The notes under the pieces are model-generated. The model worked only from the letters and a program-made list of their open reading frames with translations, had not been told where the DNA came from and made no database searches. A stretch of 64,000 bases of DNA from Strigamia acuminata. Its lineage: Eukaryota; Arthropoda; Chilopoda; Geophilomorpha; Linotaeniidae. Shown here piece after piece: positions 11,230-20,627 of the stretch. The stretch's first letter is position 1. Each line of letters opens with the position of its first letter. The position numbers and the translations under genes are program-made. Location: assembly GCA_949358305.1 (NCBI GenBank), contig OX442315.1:930001-994000 (forward strand). Direction: 5' to 3'.

Positions 11230-11726
11230 TGTTACGCGGTTGGCGAGCACACTGTGAGCCAGTTGTCGCCACCACGTTTCCGTACTTATTTGATCCGAAT
11301 TAACCCATTAAATTCTCAATAGAGTTCGCCTTAAGCGAATGAGGTAATCAGTTTACCTATCAATCATTAATAGAACAGCCCAAACCTATTTAAGTCTGGG
11401 TTTGACTCAGAGAGGACACAGAGCTTGTCAGGCAGTTATTGCCGTGGCATCTCAAGGTTTTAATGTGATAGAATTTAGTGTTATTCATACTCATAGTCTA
11501 AGTTAGATTTAAGTTAGTCTTAAGTTAATTATTAGTGAAATTGCTTTATGTCTTATGTTTTATAACAGAATAAATATATTTTATATAATTTAAACATAAC
11601 CAATGAGTCCTTCTTATTTACACCCCAAGTCAAGTAGTTTAATAAATGCAATTAGTCTTTGACTAAAATCCAGTTTAATAATAATCATGTACGTGGTCAA
11701 ACAGTAGTCAGTCTGGCCACGTAACA
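11230..11726 (+). repeat. 3' LTR of element G2 (497 bp)
   Basis: It begins TGTTACGCGG after the polypurine tract and ends CACGTAACA, the same end sequence as the G1 LTR. A weak TATA-like stretch is near 11386 and AATAAA is near 11570. The flanking bases ATAT may be the target duplication; the same ATATCAAACAC string also occurs uninterrupted at 12449, which supports this end as the true 3' boundary. Confidence 0.85.
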
Positions 11727-11884
11727 ATATCAAACACAATACCCAAAAACTTACACTGTGACAAAAAACCAAACACAAAACCGAGTAAGCCTAACACACT
11801 TGTTTACAAACAATTAGAGCGGTGTCCATGGCGATGCAAAGTAAACTCCTAAAGCGTATTAAAAACTAACTTACTTAATTCTAA
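11727..11884. repeat. Direct repeat S, copy 1 (158 bp)
   Basis: This segment, beginning ATATCAAACACAATACCC and ending ACTTAATTCTAA, is repeated virtually identically at 12449-12606. It lies between the G2 LTR and a BEL LTR copy. It is non-coding. Its origin is unclear: it may be part of a BEL 3' region duplicated by recombination, or flanking DNA. Confidence 0.8.
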
Positions 11885-12211
11885 GTTGCGGTCAGTCAAC
11901 GAGATGACCGGTCAAGGTAGCGACTCCCAAGTCGCTCTCTGGATCGCATAGTGATTTCCGTACATCTGCGACAGATGAACAGCAATGGCGCATCGCATTG
12001 GAGGAATCCTATTGTTGGGTCGGCACAGCAAGGCATGGAGGAGGAGCGCAAGCTTTACTCCTCCGCACACATTGTTGATACTTGAATAAAATGAGTCGGG
12101 AGATGCAAAAAATTGACAACTTGTTTATTCATCGGTATAAGAAGAAAAAGTGAGCCAAAAGCAATGAAACAAAAAAAGAGCAAGTGCAAGACAATGGCAC
12201 ATGATAAAAAC
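11885..12211 (-). repeat. BEL LTR copy, probable 3' LTR
   Basis: These 327 bases match 26275-26601 with only about six to eight differences visible and no length change, in the same orientation. The match ends one base inside the TG/CA ends of the right-hand LTR on both sides. It lies on the 3' side of the BEL pol, so it is most simply the 3' LTR. However, no purine tract lies beside it on the minus strand and its left flank does not match the right flank of the element, so a solo LTR or a rearranged end is possible. Confidence 0.7.
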
Positions 12212-12448
12212 GACTAAGTATAACATTGTTGTGTCACGTCAAACTGCACTGCAGCCTCCTCTTACAGCAGAAACTAATAATTAAACAATGAGACAAGTAA
12301 AAGTGGAAACAGATAAAATTCTCAAATGGCACTTCTAGGCCTCAGTAGAGAACACAAACAAGAACGGATAAAATGTAGAGAAATCTTAAAATTAACAAGG
12401 AGCGATGCAGAACCCGCACCACAAATGACTAGGAGAACAAACCGTTCT
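12212..12448. other. Non-coding segment between BEL LTR copy and repeat S copy 2
   Basis: No ORF, repeat or signal is recognised in these 237 bases. They are moderately A+T-rich. Confidence 0.5.
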
Positions 12449-12606
12449 TAATATCAAACACAATACCCAAAAACTTACACTGTGACAAAAAACCAAACAC
12501 AAAACCGAGTAAGCCTAACACACTTGTTTACAAACAATTAGAGCGGTGTCCATGGCGATGCAAAGTAAACTCCTAAAGCGTATTAAAAACTAACTTACTT
12601 AATTCT
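12449..12606. repeat. Direct repeat S, copy 2 (158 bp)
   Basis: Second copy of the segment at 11727-11884, virtually identical. The two copies bracket the BEL LTR copy and the 12212-12448 segment, which suggests a duplication or recombination product. Confidence 0.8.
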
Positions 12607-12661
12607 AAGAAACGATACAGCAAACAACACACACTCCATCGCTGATAGCAACAGCGAGGCT

Positions 12662-13112
12662 GTAGACCTGTGCGCCGAGTCGGCTGAGCCGACTCGGCTC
12701 GGCGGCTGGTCGGCTGGACCCCAGCCGCCGCCGCCGTGTGGCGACAATTTACAACTAATTACAAGCCGCCGCCGCCGCTGATTTGCCGGCGTCAAACGGC
12801 TGAATTTTTTTTTTTTTTTTTTTTTTTCTTTTTTAGATGATTTTATCGCAAGTCGCAGCCAGTTTTTATTTTTTTCTTGTTAATTTTTTTTAATTTTTTT
12901 TTTGGAGAGTTTTTTGGGTTTTTTTGTTGATTTTACACCGAAAATTTCGGCTTAGCCGATCAGCCGGCTGGCCGCCGCCGATACCGTATTGGATCGGCTG
13001 AGCCGCCAGCCGCCGACCCCTGCAAACGAGCCAGGTTCGAGCCGCCGCCACCTCGTGGCGACCAGCTGAATCAAGCCGCCGCCGAAAAATTGCGCTCGGC
13101 GCACAGGTCTAC
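12662..13112. mobile_element. G+C-rich terminal-inverted-repeat element (MITE-like, 451 bp)
   Basis: The ends are perfect 18-bp inverted repeats: GTAGACCTGTGCGCCGAG at 12662-12679 and its complement at 13095-13112. The 6-base sequence GAGGCT flanks both sides directly (12656-12661 and 13113-13118), as expected of a target-site duplication. Inside are G+C-rich blocks with GCCGCCGCC runs on both sides, a near-perfect palindrome around 12674-12697, and an A+T-rich centre with a 23-base T run near 12807. There is no transposase ORF, so it is non-autonomous. A 6-bp duplication does not fit the common TA, 8-bp or TTAA families; I cannot name the superfamily. Confidence 0.75.
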
Positions 13113-13175
13113 GAGGCTGGCGGCCGAAAAAAAAAAGCATCCGCGCACCGAGACCAGAGATGACCCCTGCCCCTA

Positions 13176-13324
13176 CTAATCCAACTCCAGCGCCCGAATG
13201 TGCTTCACGGATCGGCGATATTCTTTTCCATCAGCGGTGGCCACCCGGACCACGCGGACTATCCCATCTTCTCCGGGAAAAACTTCCTTAATTCGCACGA
13301 GTGGCCAAAAATAAGGGTTGGACC
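13176..13324 (-). pseudogene. BEL pol C-terminal end, separated by the copia insertion
   Basis: On the minus strand the frame from the copia LTR edge to the stop at 13176-13178 encodes WPLVRIKEVFPGEDG, then RVVRV and a KEYRRSVKHI stretch. This is the conserved C-terminal module of BEL/Pao integrases. It continues the pol reading frame that breaks at 20628: the inserted length plus the 5-bp duplication is 7308 bp, a multiple of three, so the two halves are in the same frame. This shows directly that copia inserted into the BEL pol gene. Confidence 0.88.
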
Positions 13325-13879
13325 TGTAGAACAGAGGGGCGCAGATATTGGCGAAATATCGCCGGGAAGCGTGCAAATGGCGTCGCAAATGTGCGACGGT
13401 TAATTCCGATAACGGAAATGGCGTCGCCGATGTTCGCAAATGAGCGACGAACGATACGCATCCGTATCGTGAAATGCGGCGCCGAAATACAATGCAAAGA
13501 AGTGTTTTACACTTATACAAACGTGTAAAACGAGTTAAAACAAAATATAATTCTATTTAATCATTGAAAACAAAATAAACTTACATATTGGAGAGAAAAT
13601 TGGCAGGAAAGCTCTAACTGAGATGTCTGCCATCTTGGTTTGGAAATACAAAGCAACTTGGGCACTCTGGTGCCAGATAACAGTATTAAAGTTAAGAAAA
13701 GAATGAATCTCATAGATAACAATACAAATCATACGGAATTACGTATGTGACAGCACAAAAGCATAAATAAATGCCGTATTAGACATACAAAGGATAAATA
13801 TAAATAATACAATGAACTAAACACTGAAATAACGATAACCACATTTGGTATTGACAAATAAATGGTCTTTTGACCAACA
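13325..13879 (-). repeat. copia 3' LTR (555 bp)
   Basis: It is the same length as and almost identical to 20073-20627; visible differences are near 13336, 13431 and 13737. On the minus strand it starts TGTTGGTC after the polypurine tract and ends TTCTACA. Confidence 0.95.
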
Positions 13880-13893
13880 AATCCCCTCTTCGA
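13880..13893 (-). promoter_or_regulatory. copia polypurine tract
   Basis: The minus strand reads GAAGAGGGGATT directly before the 3' LTR. This is the expected primer region for plus-strand DNA synthesis. Confidence 0.75.
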
Positions 13894-14100
13894 TGACAAA
13901 TGTAGGGGAAAAATACTAACAAATACTGGAATTACAGTGTATTACATTCAGAAAAACAAATAATATGGGCGAATAATCAAGCCGGGTACTGATATTGAAG
14001 AACTCTTCACTAAGGAAGCCCGAGAATTCCCACTGAACTTGATTATCCTCAACTTTGGGAAAAATAATTTAGGAATGTCATTGTAGAAGGTAGTGCAGTT

Positions 14101-17100
14101 CTATGACCTGAAGATGTTGGCAATCAGCGATCGTAGACGCTCCGAACTGAGCCATTTCGTGAAAATGTCCGCGACATTGAACTCGCTTTCCACTTTTTGG
14201 AGATCAAAGCGTCCCGCCGTGAACCATTCCCTGAGCCAGTGATAACGAACGCGGATATGTCGAGTCTTCGAGTTCTCCACATCGTTTGAGGTGAATTGTA
14301 TGCTGGCCAGGGCGTCGGAATAAACGACGGGTCGAGATAGACGATTTAAAGCTGGAAACTGGGTGTACACATGATTCAACCAATACAGCTTCTTGACACA
14401 CTCAACAAGGGCGATAAACTCCGCTTCCATTGTTGAGCATGCCACGGTTGACTGTTTTCGGCAAGACCAGCCGATCGGTACGTTTCCAACATAGGTGATG
14501 TAGCCACCGAAGCTCAAGGATGTTTCTGGATCGCTTGCCCACGACGCGTCAGTGAATGCCCACAGTTGTGATGATGTGCAACCGGACAACTCAATGCACA
14601 AGTCCGCAGTGTTGGCGACGTATTGCATGACCTGTAGCAATGCACGGATATGCGTTTGATTGTAGCATGTGTTGAATTGTGCCAGAGCAATCACTGAGTA
14701 AAGAATGTCGGGGCGCGTTCTTGACGCCAGGAATAATAATGATCCAATGAGTGACCTGTAAGGAAAGTCTGCCAGATTTTCGGTTGACCCTCTCACGAGT
14801 GTGGTGCCGGGAGTCACGGGAACCTTGATGCGATTGTTGGTTGCAATGCCAAATTTCTTCACCAGCTTTGCGATGTACGCACGTTGTGTGATAAATGTGC
14901 GTCCTGCGTCACGTATGAACTCGACGCTCAGTAGTCTGGTGATTGGACCAAGATTTACTATCTGGAATTTCGAACTAATGAGGGCCAGCAATTGGTTGAA
15001 AATGTTGTCGGACGCATAAAAGAGAACAATATCGTCCACATAGATCAACATTACGGCAGAATTCCCAAATGTGTAAACACAGTTACATGCCGGCATCTTC
15101 TTAAATCCAAGATCTCGCAGGGTTTCATCCAGCTTTTCAAACCATTGCCTTCCTGATTGGTGGAGTCCGTAGAGTGATTTTACGAGTAACCACACATTGT
15201 TGGGGTTGGAGCATGTGGCACCTGCAGGGATCCTCATGTAAACTTTGTGCTTTAACTCACCATACAGATACGCACATTTAACGTCAAGATGGGCGTCCTT
15301 CCAACCACGCAACACAACCAGGAGGCAAAAGAATAGGCGAATTAAAACAAAATTCACCACTGGGCTGAAAACTTCATCATAATCCACGCCCAGGGTTTGA
15401 CGAAATCCCTGCGCGACTAGACGGGCCCTGTATCGTGTGATGGTGCCGGTTACATCCGTCTTCAATTTGAAGATCCACTTGCAGCCCAAGATAGTAGTGT
15501 TAGGTGGTCTAGGGACTTCTACATAGACCTCTCTCTCGACGAACGTTCCCAGCTCCTCATCGATGGCTTCGCGCCATTTCGGAGCATCCGTGAATTTGGG
15601 TATTTCGGCATAAGAAGCCGGTTCCGTTCGACAAAGATGGGCTGCATGATGAGGTCCTGGGATAATTGGCAACGTGTATTCAATATTGCGGAACGTGAAA
15701 AGTTCAGGCTCATAGTCTATGTTGTTAAGCATGCAATATTCTTCAATGTCTTTCGGTGATCTGAGTCTGATTTCAGGCATTGGAAAATAGTAAACGTCGG
15801 TCCTAATCTTCCCAGGTACTTGATCTTTTCTAAGATGCTCTTCGCGTCTCCAATTACTACATTCTGAATTCCCGCCGACGAGTCGCCACATATGTGCTGT
15901 ATGACGCTCAGTCGCTGCAGGAACTTCAGTTCCTGTTATGGGAGGAATCGGAGCAGGAGACATTGGAGTGTCATCGAATACTGGTACAGTATGGCTCCCT
16001 GAATCTGCTCCACGCCCTTTACGACGATACGTGATATATCGTGCTGGCGAACCGGGCGGAGATTGATGAGCCAACTGTCCAGCTGACGCTTCAGATTGAT
16101 GATGTGATCGGTCAGGCGAAGTTGGTGGAGTTTGGCGATGCGACCGAGCAGGTGAAGGTGGTGGAGTTTGACATGGCGATTGTTCGGGCGACGTGCCAGT
16201 GAATTCAGATGTTCCAGGATAAAGTGAAAGTTCATCTATTTTATTAATATCGGCATCTGTATCGTCCTCATCTGGTGGAATCCATAGAATAGGATACGAT
16301 TGAGATTGTCTCAAACTAGCTGAGCTTGGTAACTCCAACGCACATGCATCTAATAATCGCTGCTCAGGTGTCGTCGGAGGCGGCAAGTAGACAAGAGGTG
16401 TATGCATTGACGCAGATGTTGAAGTCTGGTTGTCATTGCCATTGTCATCATCGTTATCGCTGTTATCAGAGCGATCAGAATCAGACCCTTTCGGCCAACG
16501 ATGATATCTGACATTATCATCAAATGATACGGATTGTTGTCCATTGTCGTTTTCAAGGAATGTTTCATCAGGTCTTTGCGTTGAACCTCGCAAAGACTTC
16601 CGATAAGATTGATGCTCGTCGATTTTAACGTGAATAGATTCATATACTCTGTCTTCGACCGGATTCCAGACTCTGTAGCCGCGAGTGCTGGTGGCGTAGC
16701 CAACAAGATATCCTTCCCAAGCACGCGCTTCCAGTTTCTTGCGTCCCGGTGCAGTGTAATGCACCCAACATTTGGATCCTATTTTACGTAGGTGGCGTAA
16801 TGATAAATCTCTTTGTCGCCAAAGAATGTACGGGACTTGATGTTTCAGTCTGGAATGTGGACTTCTATTCTTTATATACCCGAAGGTAACAGCTAGTTCG
16901 GCCCAGAGTGCATCAGGGAGCTTTGTTTCTGAGATAATCGATCGGACACTGTCGGCCATTGTCCGGTTTATCCTTTCTGCTGTCCCGTTCATTTGTGGCG
17001 ATGCAGGATTAGTTCGCTGTCCCTGGATACCCTTTTCTTGAAGATAATGCAAGAATTCATTTGACATGAATTCGCCGCCCCTATCGGATCTGATTGCCTT

Positions 17101-17697
17101 TACGGTAGTATTCTGAACCCGCTCAACTCTGGCGACGAAGTCTTTAAATGCAGCAAATGTCTGAGATTTGTGTGTCAGAGGAAAAATCCAGGTGTAGCGT
17201 GTTGCATCGTCAATTATGGTGAATACATAGTCCGAGCCGCCTAAAGAAGTGACTGGGGCTGGCCCCCACAGATCCATGTGTAAAAGATCCAATGGCTTTG
17301 AAGTCATGGGATGTGGGTCCGGCTTGTGAGAAGCCCTCGTGGATTTAGCAATACGACAGTCATTGCAGGCCAACTCTTGGCGGACTTCTGCTGGCTCCAT
17401 GCCATGGACTTGTTCATTAGCCGCTAACAACTTTATGGCGTTAGTATGAAGGTGGCCAAGACGGCTGTGCCACAAACCAGTTGCATCCTTCACTGTAGTG
17501 GGATTAGCAACAACCTTCTGTTTTGGATTAGAGGTTTCGCTAGGTAGAAAGGCATGCGGCAAGGACTTTAGGATGTCAACATAGGATTGGATATCAGGAT
17601 TTTTCTGGGTAGGCGGTGGAATGGTGACTTGTGCAGGTAAAGGAGGGTTAGGAATTTGCTGAACTGGCATTTGCTTCGCTGGTTCGATAGCAGGCAA
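14101..17697 (-). CDS. copia integrase, reverse transcriptase and RNase H
   Basis: This 1198-residue frame has the copia domain order. The integrase zinc motif is H77, H82, C111, C114; its catalytic triad is D142, D205, E241, a D,D(35)E spacing. A serine-, proline- and acid-rich linker follows (about 380-600). The reverse transcriptase has CKWIFKLK near residue 740 and YVDD at 886-889. The RNase H has the TDASWA motif and the MEAEF motif. The protein would copy and integrate the element. The frame continues upstream without a shift to the gag-protease ORF but is cut by a TAG at 17728-17730; the first methionine at 17697 need not be a real start. The 3' end lies about 220 bp before the 3' LTR. 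Confidence 0.94.
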   Translation of the reverse strand: MPAIEPAKQMPVQQIPNPPLPAQVTIPPPTQKNPDIQSYVDILKSLPHAFLPSETSNPKQKVVANPTTVKDATGLWHSRLGHLHTNAIKLLAANEQVHGMEPAEVRQELACNDCRIAKSTRASHKPDPHPMTSKPLDLLHMDLWGPAPVTSLGGSDYVFTIIDDATRYTWIFPLTHKSQTFAAFKDFVARVERVQNTTVKAIRSDRGGEFMSNEFLHYLQEKGIQGQRTNPASPQMNGTAERINRTMADSVRSIISETKLPDALWAELAVTFGYIKNRSPHSRLKHQVPYILWRQRDLSLRHLRKIGSKCWVHYTAPGRKKLEARAWEGYLVGYATSTRGYRVWNPVEDRVYESIHVKIDEHQSYRKSLRGSTQRPDETFLENDNGQQSVSFDDNVRYHRWPKGSDSDRSDNSDNDDDNGNDNQTSTSASMHTPLVYLPPPTTPEQRLLDACALELPSSASLRQSQSYPILWIPPDEDDTDADINKIDELSLYPGTSEFTGTSPEQSPCQTPPPSPARSHRQTPPTSPDRSHHQSEASAGQLAHQSPPGSPARYITYRRKGRGADSGSHTVPVFDDTPMSPAPIPPITGTEVPAATERHTAHMWRLVGGNSECSNWRREEHLRKDQVPGKIRTDVYYFPMPEIRLRSPKDIEEYCMLNNIDYEPELFTFRNIEYTLPIIPGPHHAAHLCRTEPASYAEIPKFTDAPKWREAIDEELGTFVEREVYVEVPRPPNTTILGCKWIFKLKTDVTGTITRYRARLVAQGFRQTLGVDYDEVFSPVVNFVLIRLFFCLLVVLRGWKDAHLDVKCAYLYGELKHKVYMRIPAGATCSNPNNVWLLVKSLYGLHQSGRQWFEKLDETLRDLGFKKMPACNCVYTFGNSAVMLIYVDDIVLFYASDNIFNQLLALISSKFQIVNLGPITRLLSVEFIRDAGRTFITQRAYIAKLVKKFGIATNNRIKVPVTPGTTLVRGSTENLADFPYRSLIGSLLFLASRTRPDILYSVIALAQFNTCYNQTHIRALLQVMQYVANTADLCIELSGCTSSQLWAFTDASWASDPETSLSFGGYITYVGNVPIGWSCRKQSTVACSTMEAEFIALVECVKKLYWLNHVYTQFPALNRLSRPVVYSDALASIQFTSNDVENSKTRHIRVRYHWLREWFTAGRFDLQKVESEFNVADIFTKWLSSERLRSLIANIFRS

Positions 17698-17727
17698 AGT
17701 TATGCGAAAGTCTGAAATTTCCCGTTG

Positions 17728-19200
17728 CTATTGTTTTCCCTTCTTTGGCTTTGGCACATTGTCGAAATCTACTTCCGTTGTGACTAGTGTTTGCACAGGT
17801 TGGAGTGATATTTGGACTGGCGGTTGAGTAATTGTTGAAACAGTTGGCGTCACAAGATGCGTTGAGCATAAACCGTCCAAATAATATAATCCACCGCGTT
17901 CTCTCGCACGAATAATAGGTGAACGGAAGTCTGTTTGATAAACATTCACCTCTCCATTGAAGAAATGCACATGATGATTGGTCTTATCAATCTTTGACAC
18001 CGAAATCAAATTGGCTTCGAAATTCGGCGCAAAGAGAACGTTCTTCAAATTGATGGTGCAATCCGCGCCATCGACCGACGTGAGCAATTGAACTGTCCCT
18101 CGTCCTGTCACCTGTGATTTGCCTTGGCCTAACGCAATATCAAATGGCTGGATATTTGAAAAGTCTGTAAACCAGTCACGCACGTGAGAAACGTGATCCG
18201 TTGCCCCGCAATCCACGATCCATTCATTGGATTGCATGAAATGGACCGTAGGACGCTCAATAATCTGTGGAGCACTGCAAAAGAATGTCCCCTCTCGCTT
18301 CGGACGTGAACTTCCAGGTGGACGATTGTCTTCAACTTTGGCAGCGGCATTTTTATTACGTCTGCGGCTTTTACTTCGCGACGAACGCTGTACTGAGGCT
18401 GTGGACTGATTTCCGTCTCCACGTGGTGGCTGAGGGCAACGATTAGCATAGTGACCCATTTGATCACAGTTGAAACACTTGATTTTAGACAAATCTCGAG
18501 GTCCGCGAGATTGATTACGCTGGCGAAACTGTCCTTTCGAGGTATGTGCAGACGGTTGATTAGTCAATCCCATTGCCTTTAAACGCATCTGCTCGGACAA
18601 TAACTGTTCCGCCACTTTGGTTGGAGTAAAGTTCGCGTCGGGCCAGTGGTATACTGCAAACGTGGCCTGGGAATATTCCGGTGGTAAACCCTTGAGATAT
18701 TGGAAAGAATGATGTTCTTCTGAGACATTTTCACCAACGTCTTTTAATTGTTGAACAAAATGGTCCACACGACCGATGAAATCAGGCATGTCTTCACCAG
18801 GTTTGAGTTGGAGGCTCAAAAATTCCCATCTCATGACCGCTCGCCTGGCCCTGGAACTCGGTGCATAAATGGTGGCCAACTTGTCCCATGCTTGCTTAGG
18901 TGTATTGCAAGCGTCAAGGGCCGATCGTTTCGCTTCACTGACGTGAATATATATGTGGCCAAGTGCTTTGTCCTTTTTCACAGCATAACGATCCTTTTCC
19001 TTTTCATTTAAAGTTGCAAGGTGCTCGGCCTTCTTTTCCTCGGTCACGTGTCTCCATAAACCTTCGGATTTTAGAAGCATGCGCATCGAGCGCTGCCAGG
19101 ATTCATAGTTCCCAACGGTGAGTACGGGAACCGTTCCGCCCGATAATTCCGACGCTTTCTTCATTGTGGAGTGGAAAACTCGACACAACGCGACGAACAC
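17728..19200 (-). CDS. copia gag, zinc knuckle and protease
   Basis: The 490-residue frame holds a copia-type gag (residues about 30-210, with NYESWQRSMRMLL and the YLKGLPPEY motif) and a CCHC knuckle at 242-255 (CFNCDQMGHYANRC). An arginine/serine-rich stretch follows, then an aspartic protease with WIVDCGATDH at 327-336. The active-site triplet is D-C-G instead of the usual D-S/T-G, which is worth noting. The start may be the first Met or the Met at residue 13. The frame stops at TAG, with the same frame open beyond it into the integrase. Copia normally has one gag-pol ORF, so the TAG is either a mutation or a leaky stop (its context is CAA TAG CAA CGG). Confidence 0.93.
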   Translation of the reverse strand: MFVALCRVFHSTMKKASELSGGTVPVLTVGNYESWQRSMRMLLKSEGLWRHVTEEKKAEHLATLNEKEKDRYAVKKDKALGHIYIHVSEAKRSALDACNTPKQAWDKLATIYAPSSRARRAVMRWEFLSLQLKPGEDMPDFIGRVDHFVQQLKDVGENVSEEHHSFQYLKGLPPEYSQATFAVYHWPDANFTPTKVAEQLLSEQMRLKAMGLTNQPSAHTSKGQFRQRNQSRGPRDLSKIKCFNCDQMGHYANRCPQPPRGDGNQSTASVQRSSRSKSRRRNKNAAAKVEDNRPPGSSRPKREGTFFCSAPQIIERPTVHFMQSNEWIVDCGATDHVSHVRDWFTDFSNIQPFDIALGQGKSQVTGRGTVQLLTSVDGADCTINLKNVLFAPNFEANLISVSKIDKTNHHVHFFNGEVNVYQTDFRSPIIRARERGGLYYLDGLCSTHLVTPTVSTITQPPVQISLQPVQTLVTTEVDFDNVPKPKKGKQ

Positions 19201-20072
19201 ACTGACTCAAGGAATGGTACGGTAGAAAATGGAGAATGGCACTGCACAGAACGTTGACTTCGTTTCGGAGCACTGAACTGAAGCACTTCACACACACTTT
19301 CGAGGCGGAAACCTTCAACAGGGAGCTGATGCTACAATCAGCTGATAGCTTGTGACAAGTGTCCCCCTAGCGTCCTTTACGACCACCTGGGGTCACGGGA
19401 ATGCTAGGTGGCGCAGGGCTCAGCCTTGTCACAAAATACAAACACAGCGATGGACGGAATGCCCGAAGAGCTGTGTCGAATCTAATAAGGTCCCACACCA
19501 AAATACCCTTAATTCTAACAAAGGTAAAGTCGAAAGAAGGAGAAATAGACGAATCAATCGCGGATGCGATCCTCGTGCAAATGAAGGCACGGCGCAGCTT
19601 TCTCGAAAAGCTGGAGAAAGCGCTATTACGAATGTGAAATCCGAAATCTTCTCGAATAAATCGAGGCTCTTCGTCCACTTGCACAGATCGGTGATAACCG
19701 CCGTTCTCCGGGGAACTAAGCGGCGAACAATCTAGTGTTCGGTTCTCGTTGGAACTGCCGCTTCGTGCTAAGCAATGTCGAAAATCCAGTTTCGTCGAAA
19801 AATCTGCAAAAATAAAAGAAATTTGCCTCGAAAACCGCGAAACCCGCGAGAATTCGGACAAAGTTAGTCAAATATCGGTGAAATCGATAGCCCTGGCTAT
19901 CGGTAACGTCGTGGATACGTCGGCGACGTTCAGGAAACAAAATGGCGCCGTGTGGATTCGTCGTGCCTGAAAATAAACAATTTTTCGACGCAAAAATCGC
20001 TTTCGCGATAAATGAATCGAAAATTAGTTGGAAAATGGTTGCTTTATCTGGCAACCATCCTCTGCTACCAAA
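19201..20072 (-). other. copia 5' leader
   Basis: About 870 bp lie between the 5' LTR and gag. Several short ORFs on both strands overlap here, but none looks like a known protein. The primer site is at its LTR end. Confidence 0.7.
20053..20070 (-). promoter_or_regulatory. copia primer-binding site (initiator tRNA-Met)
   Basis: The minus strand reads TGGTAGCAGAGGATGGTT two bases after the LTR. It matches the complement of an animal initiator tRNA-Met 3' end at 16 of 18 positions, by my recollection of that tRNA. Confidence 0.75.
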
Positions 20073-20627
20073 TGTAGAACAGAGAGGCGCAGATATTGGC
20101 GAAATATCGCCGGGAAGCGTGCAAATGGCGTCGCAAATGTGCGACGGTTAATTCCGATAACGGAAATGGCGTCGCTGATGTTCGCAAATGAGCGACGAAC
20201 GATACGCATCCGTATCGTGAAATGCGGCGCCGAAATACAATGCAAAGAAGTGTTTTACACTTATACAAACGTGTAAAACGAGTTAAAACAAAATATAATT
20301 CTATTTAATCATTGAAAACAAAATAAACTTACATATTGGAGAGAAAATTGGCAGGAAAGCTCTAACTGAGATGTCTGCCATCTTGGTTTGGAAATACAAA
20401 GCAACTTGGGCACTCTGGTGCCAGATAACAGTATTAAAGTTAAGAAAAGAATGAATCTCATAGATAACAATACAAATCATAGGGAATTACGTATGTGACA
20501 GCACAAAAGCATAAATAAATGCCGTATTAGACATACAAAGGATAAATATAAATAATACAATGAACTAAACACTGAAATAACGATAACCACATTTGGTATT
20601 GACAAATAAATGGTCTTTTGACCAACA
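20073..20627 (-). repeat. copia 5' LTR (555 bp)
   Basis: Partner of 13325-13879. The minus strand starts TGTTGGTC and ends TTCTACA. GGACC outside the right edge repeats the sequence outside the left LTR. Confidence 0.95.

Larger units (their letters stand above)
13325..20627 (-). mobile_element. Complete copia retrotransposon inserted in the BEL element
   Basis: The element is 7303 bp long, runs on the minus strand and has two 555-bp LTRs with about three visible differences. It carries an initiator-Met primer site, gag-protease, integrase-RT-RNase H and a polypurine tract. Its ends are TG...CA. The 5-bp GGACC occurs immediately outside both ends (13320-13324 and 20628-20632), a clear target-site duplication. 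Near-identical LTRs show a recent insertion. The only visible defect is one in-frame TAG between the gag-protease part and the integrase part. Confidence 0.95.

Noticed and set aside
12806-12836. T run as the poly(A) tail of a SINE or LINE
   Set aside because: It lies in the centre of the inverted-repeat element, without a target duplication or RNA polymerase III boxes around it.
12595-13140. ORFs in the G+C-rich block
   Set aside because: They are produced by GCC/GGC repeats of the inverted-repeat element and overlap its ends.
13176-13528. A 114-codon ORF on the minus strand and overlapping plus-strand ORFs
   Set aside because: Only 13176-13324 is BEL coding sequence; the remainder is copia LTR, and the same short ORFs reappear in the other LTR.
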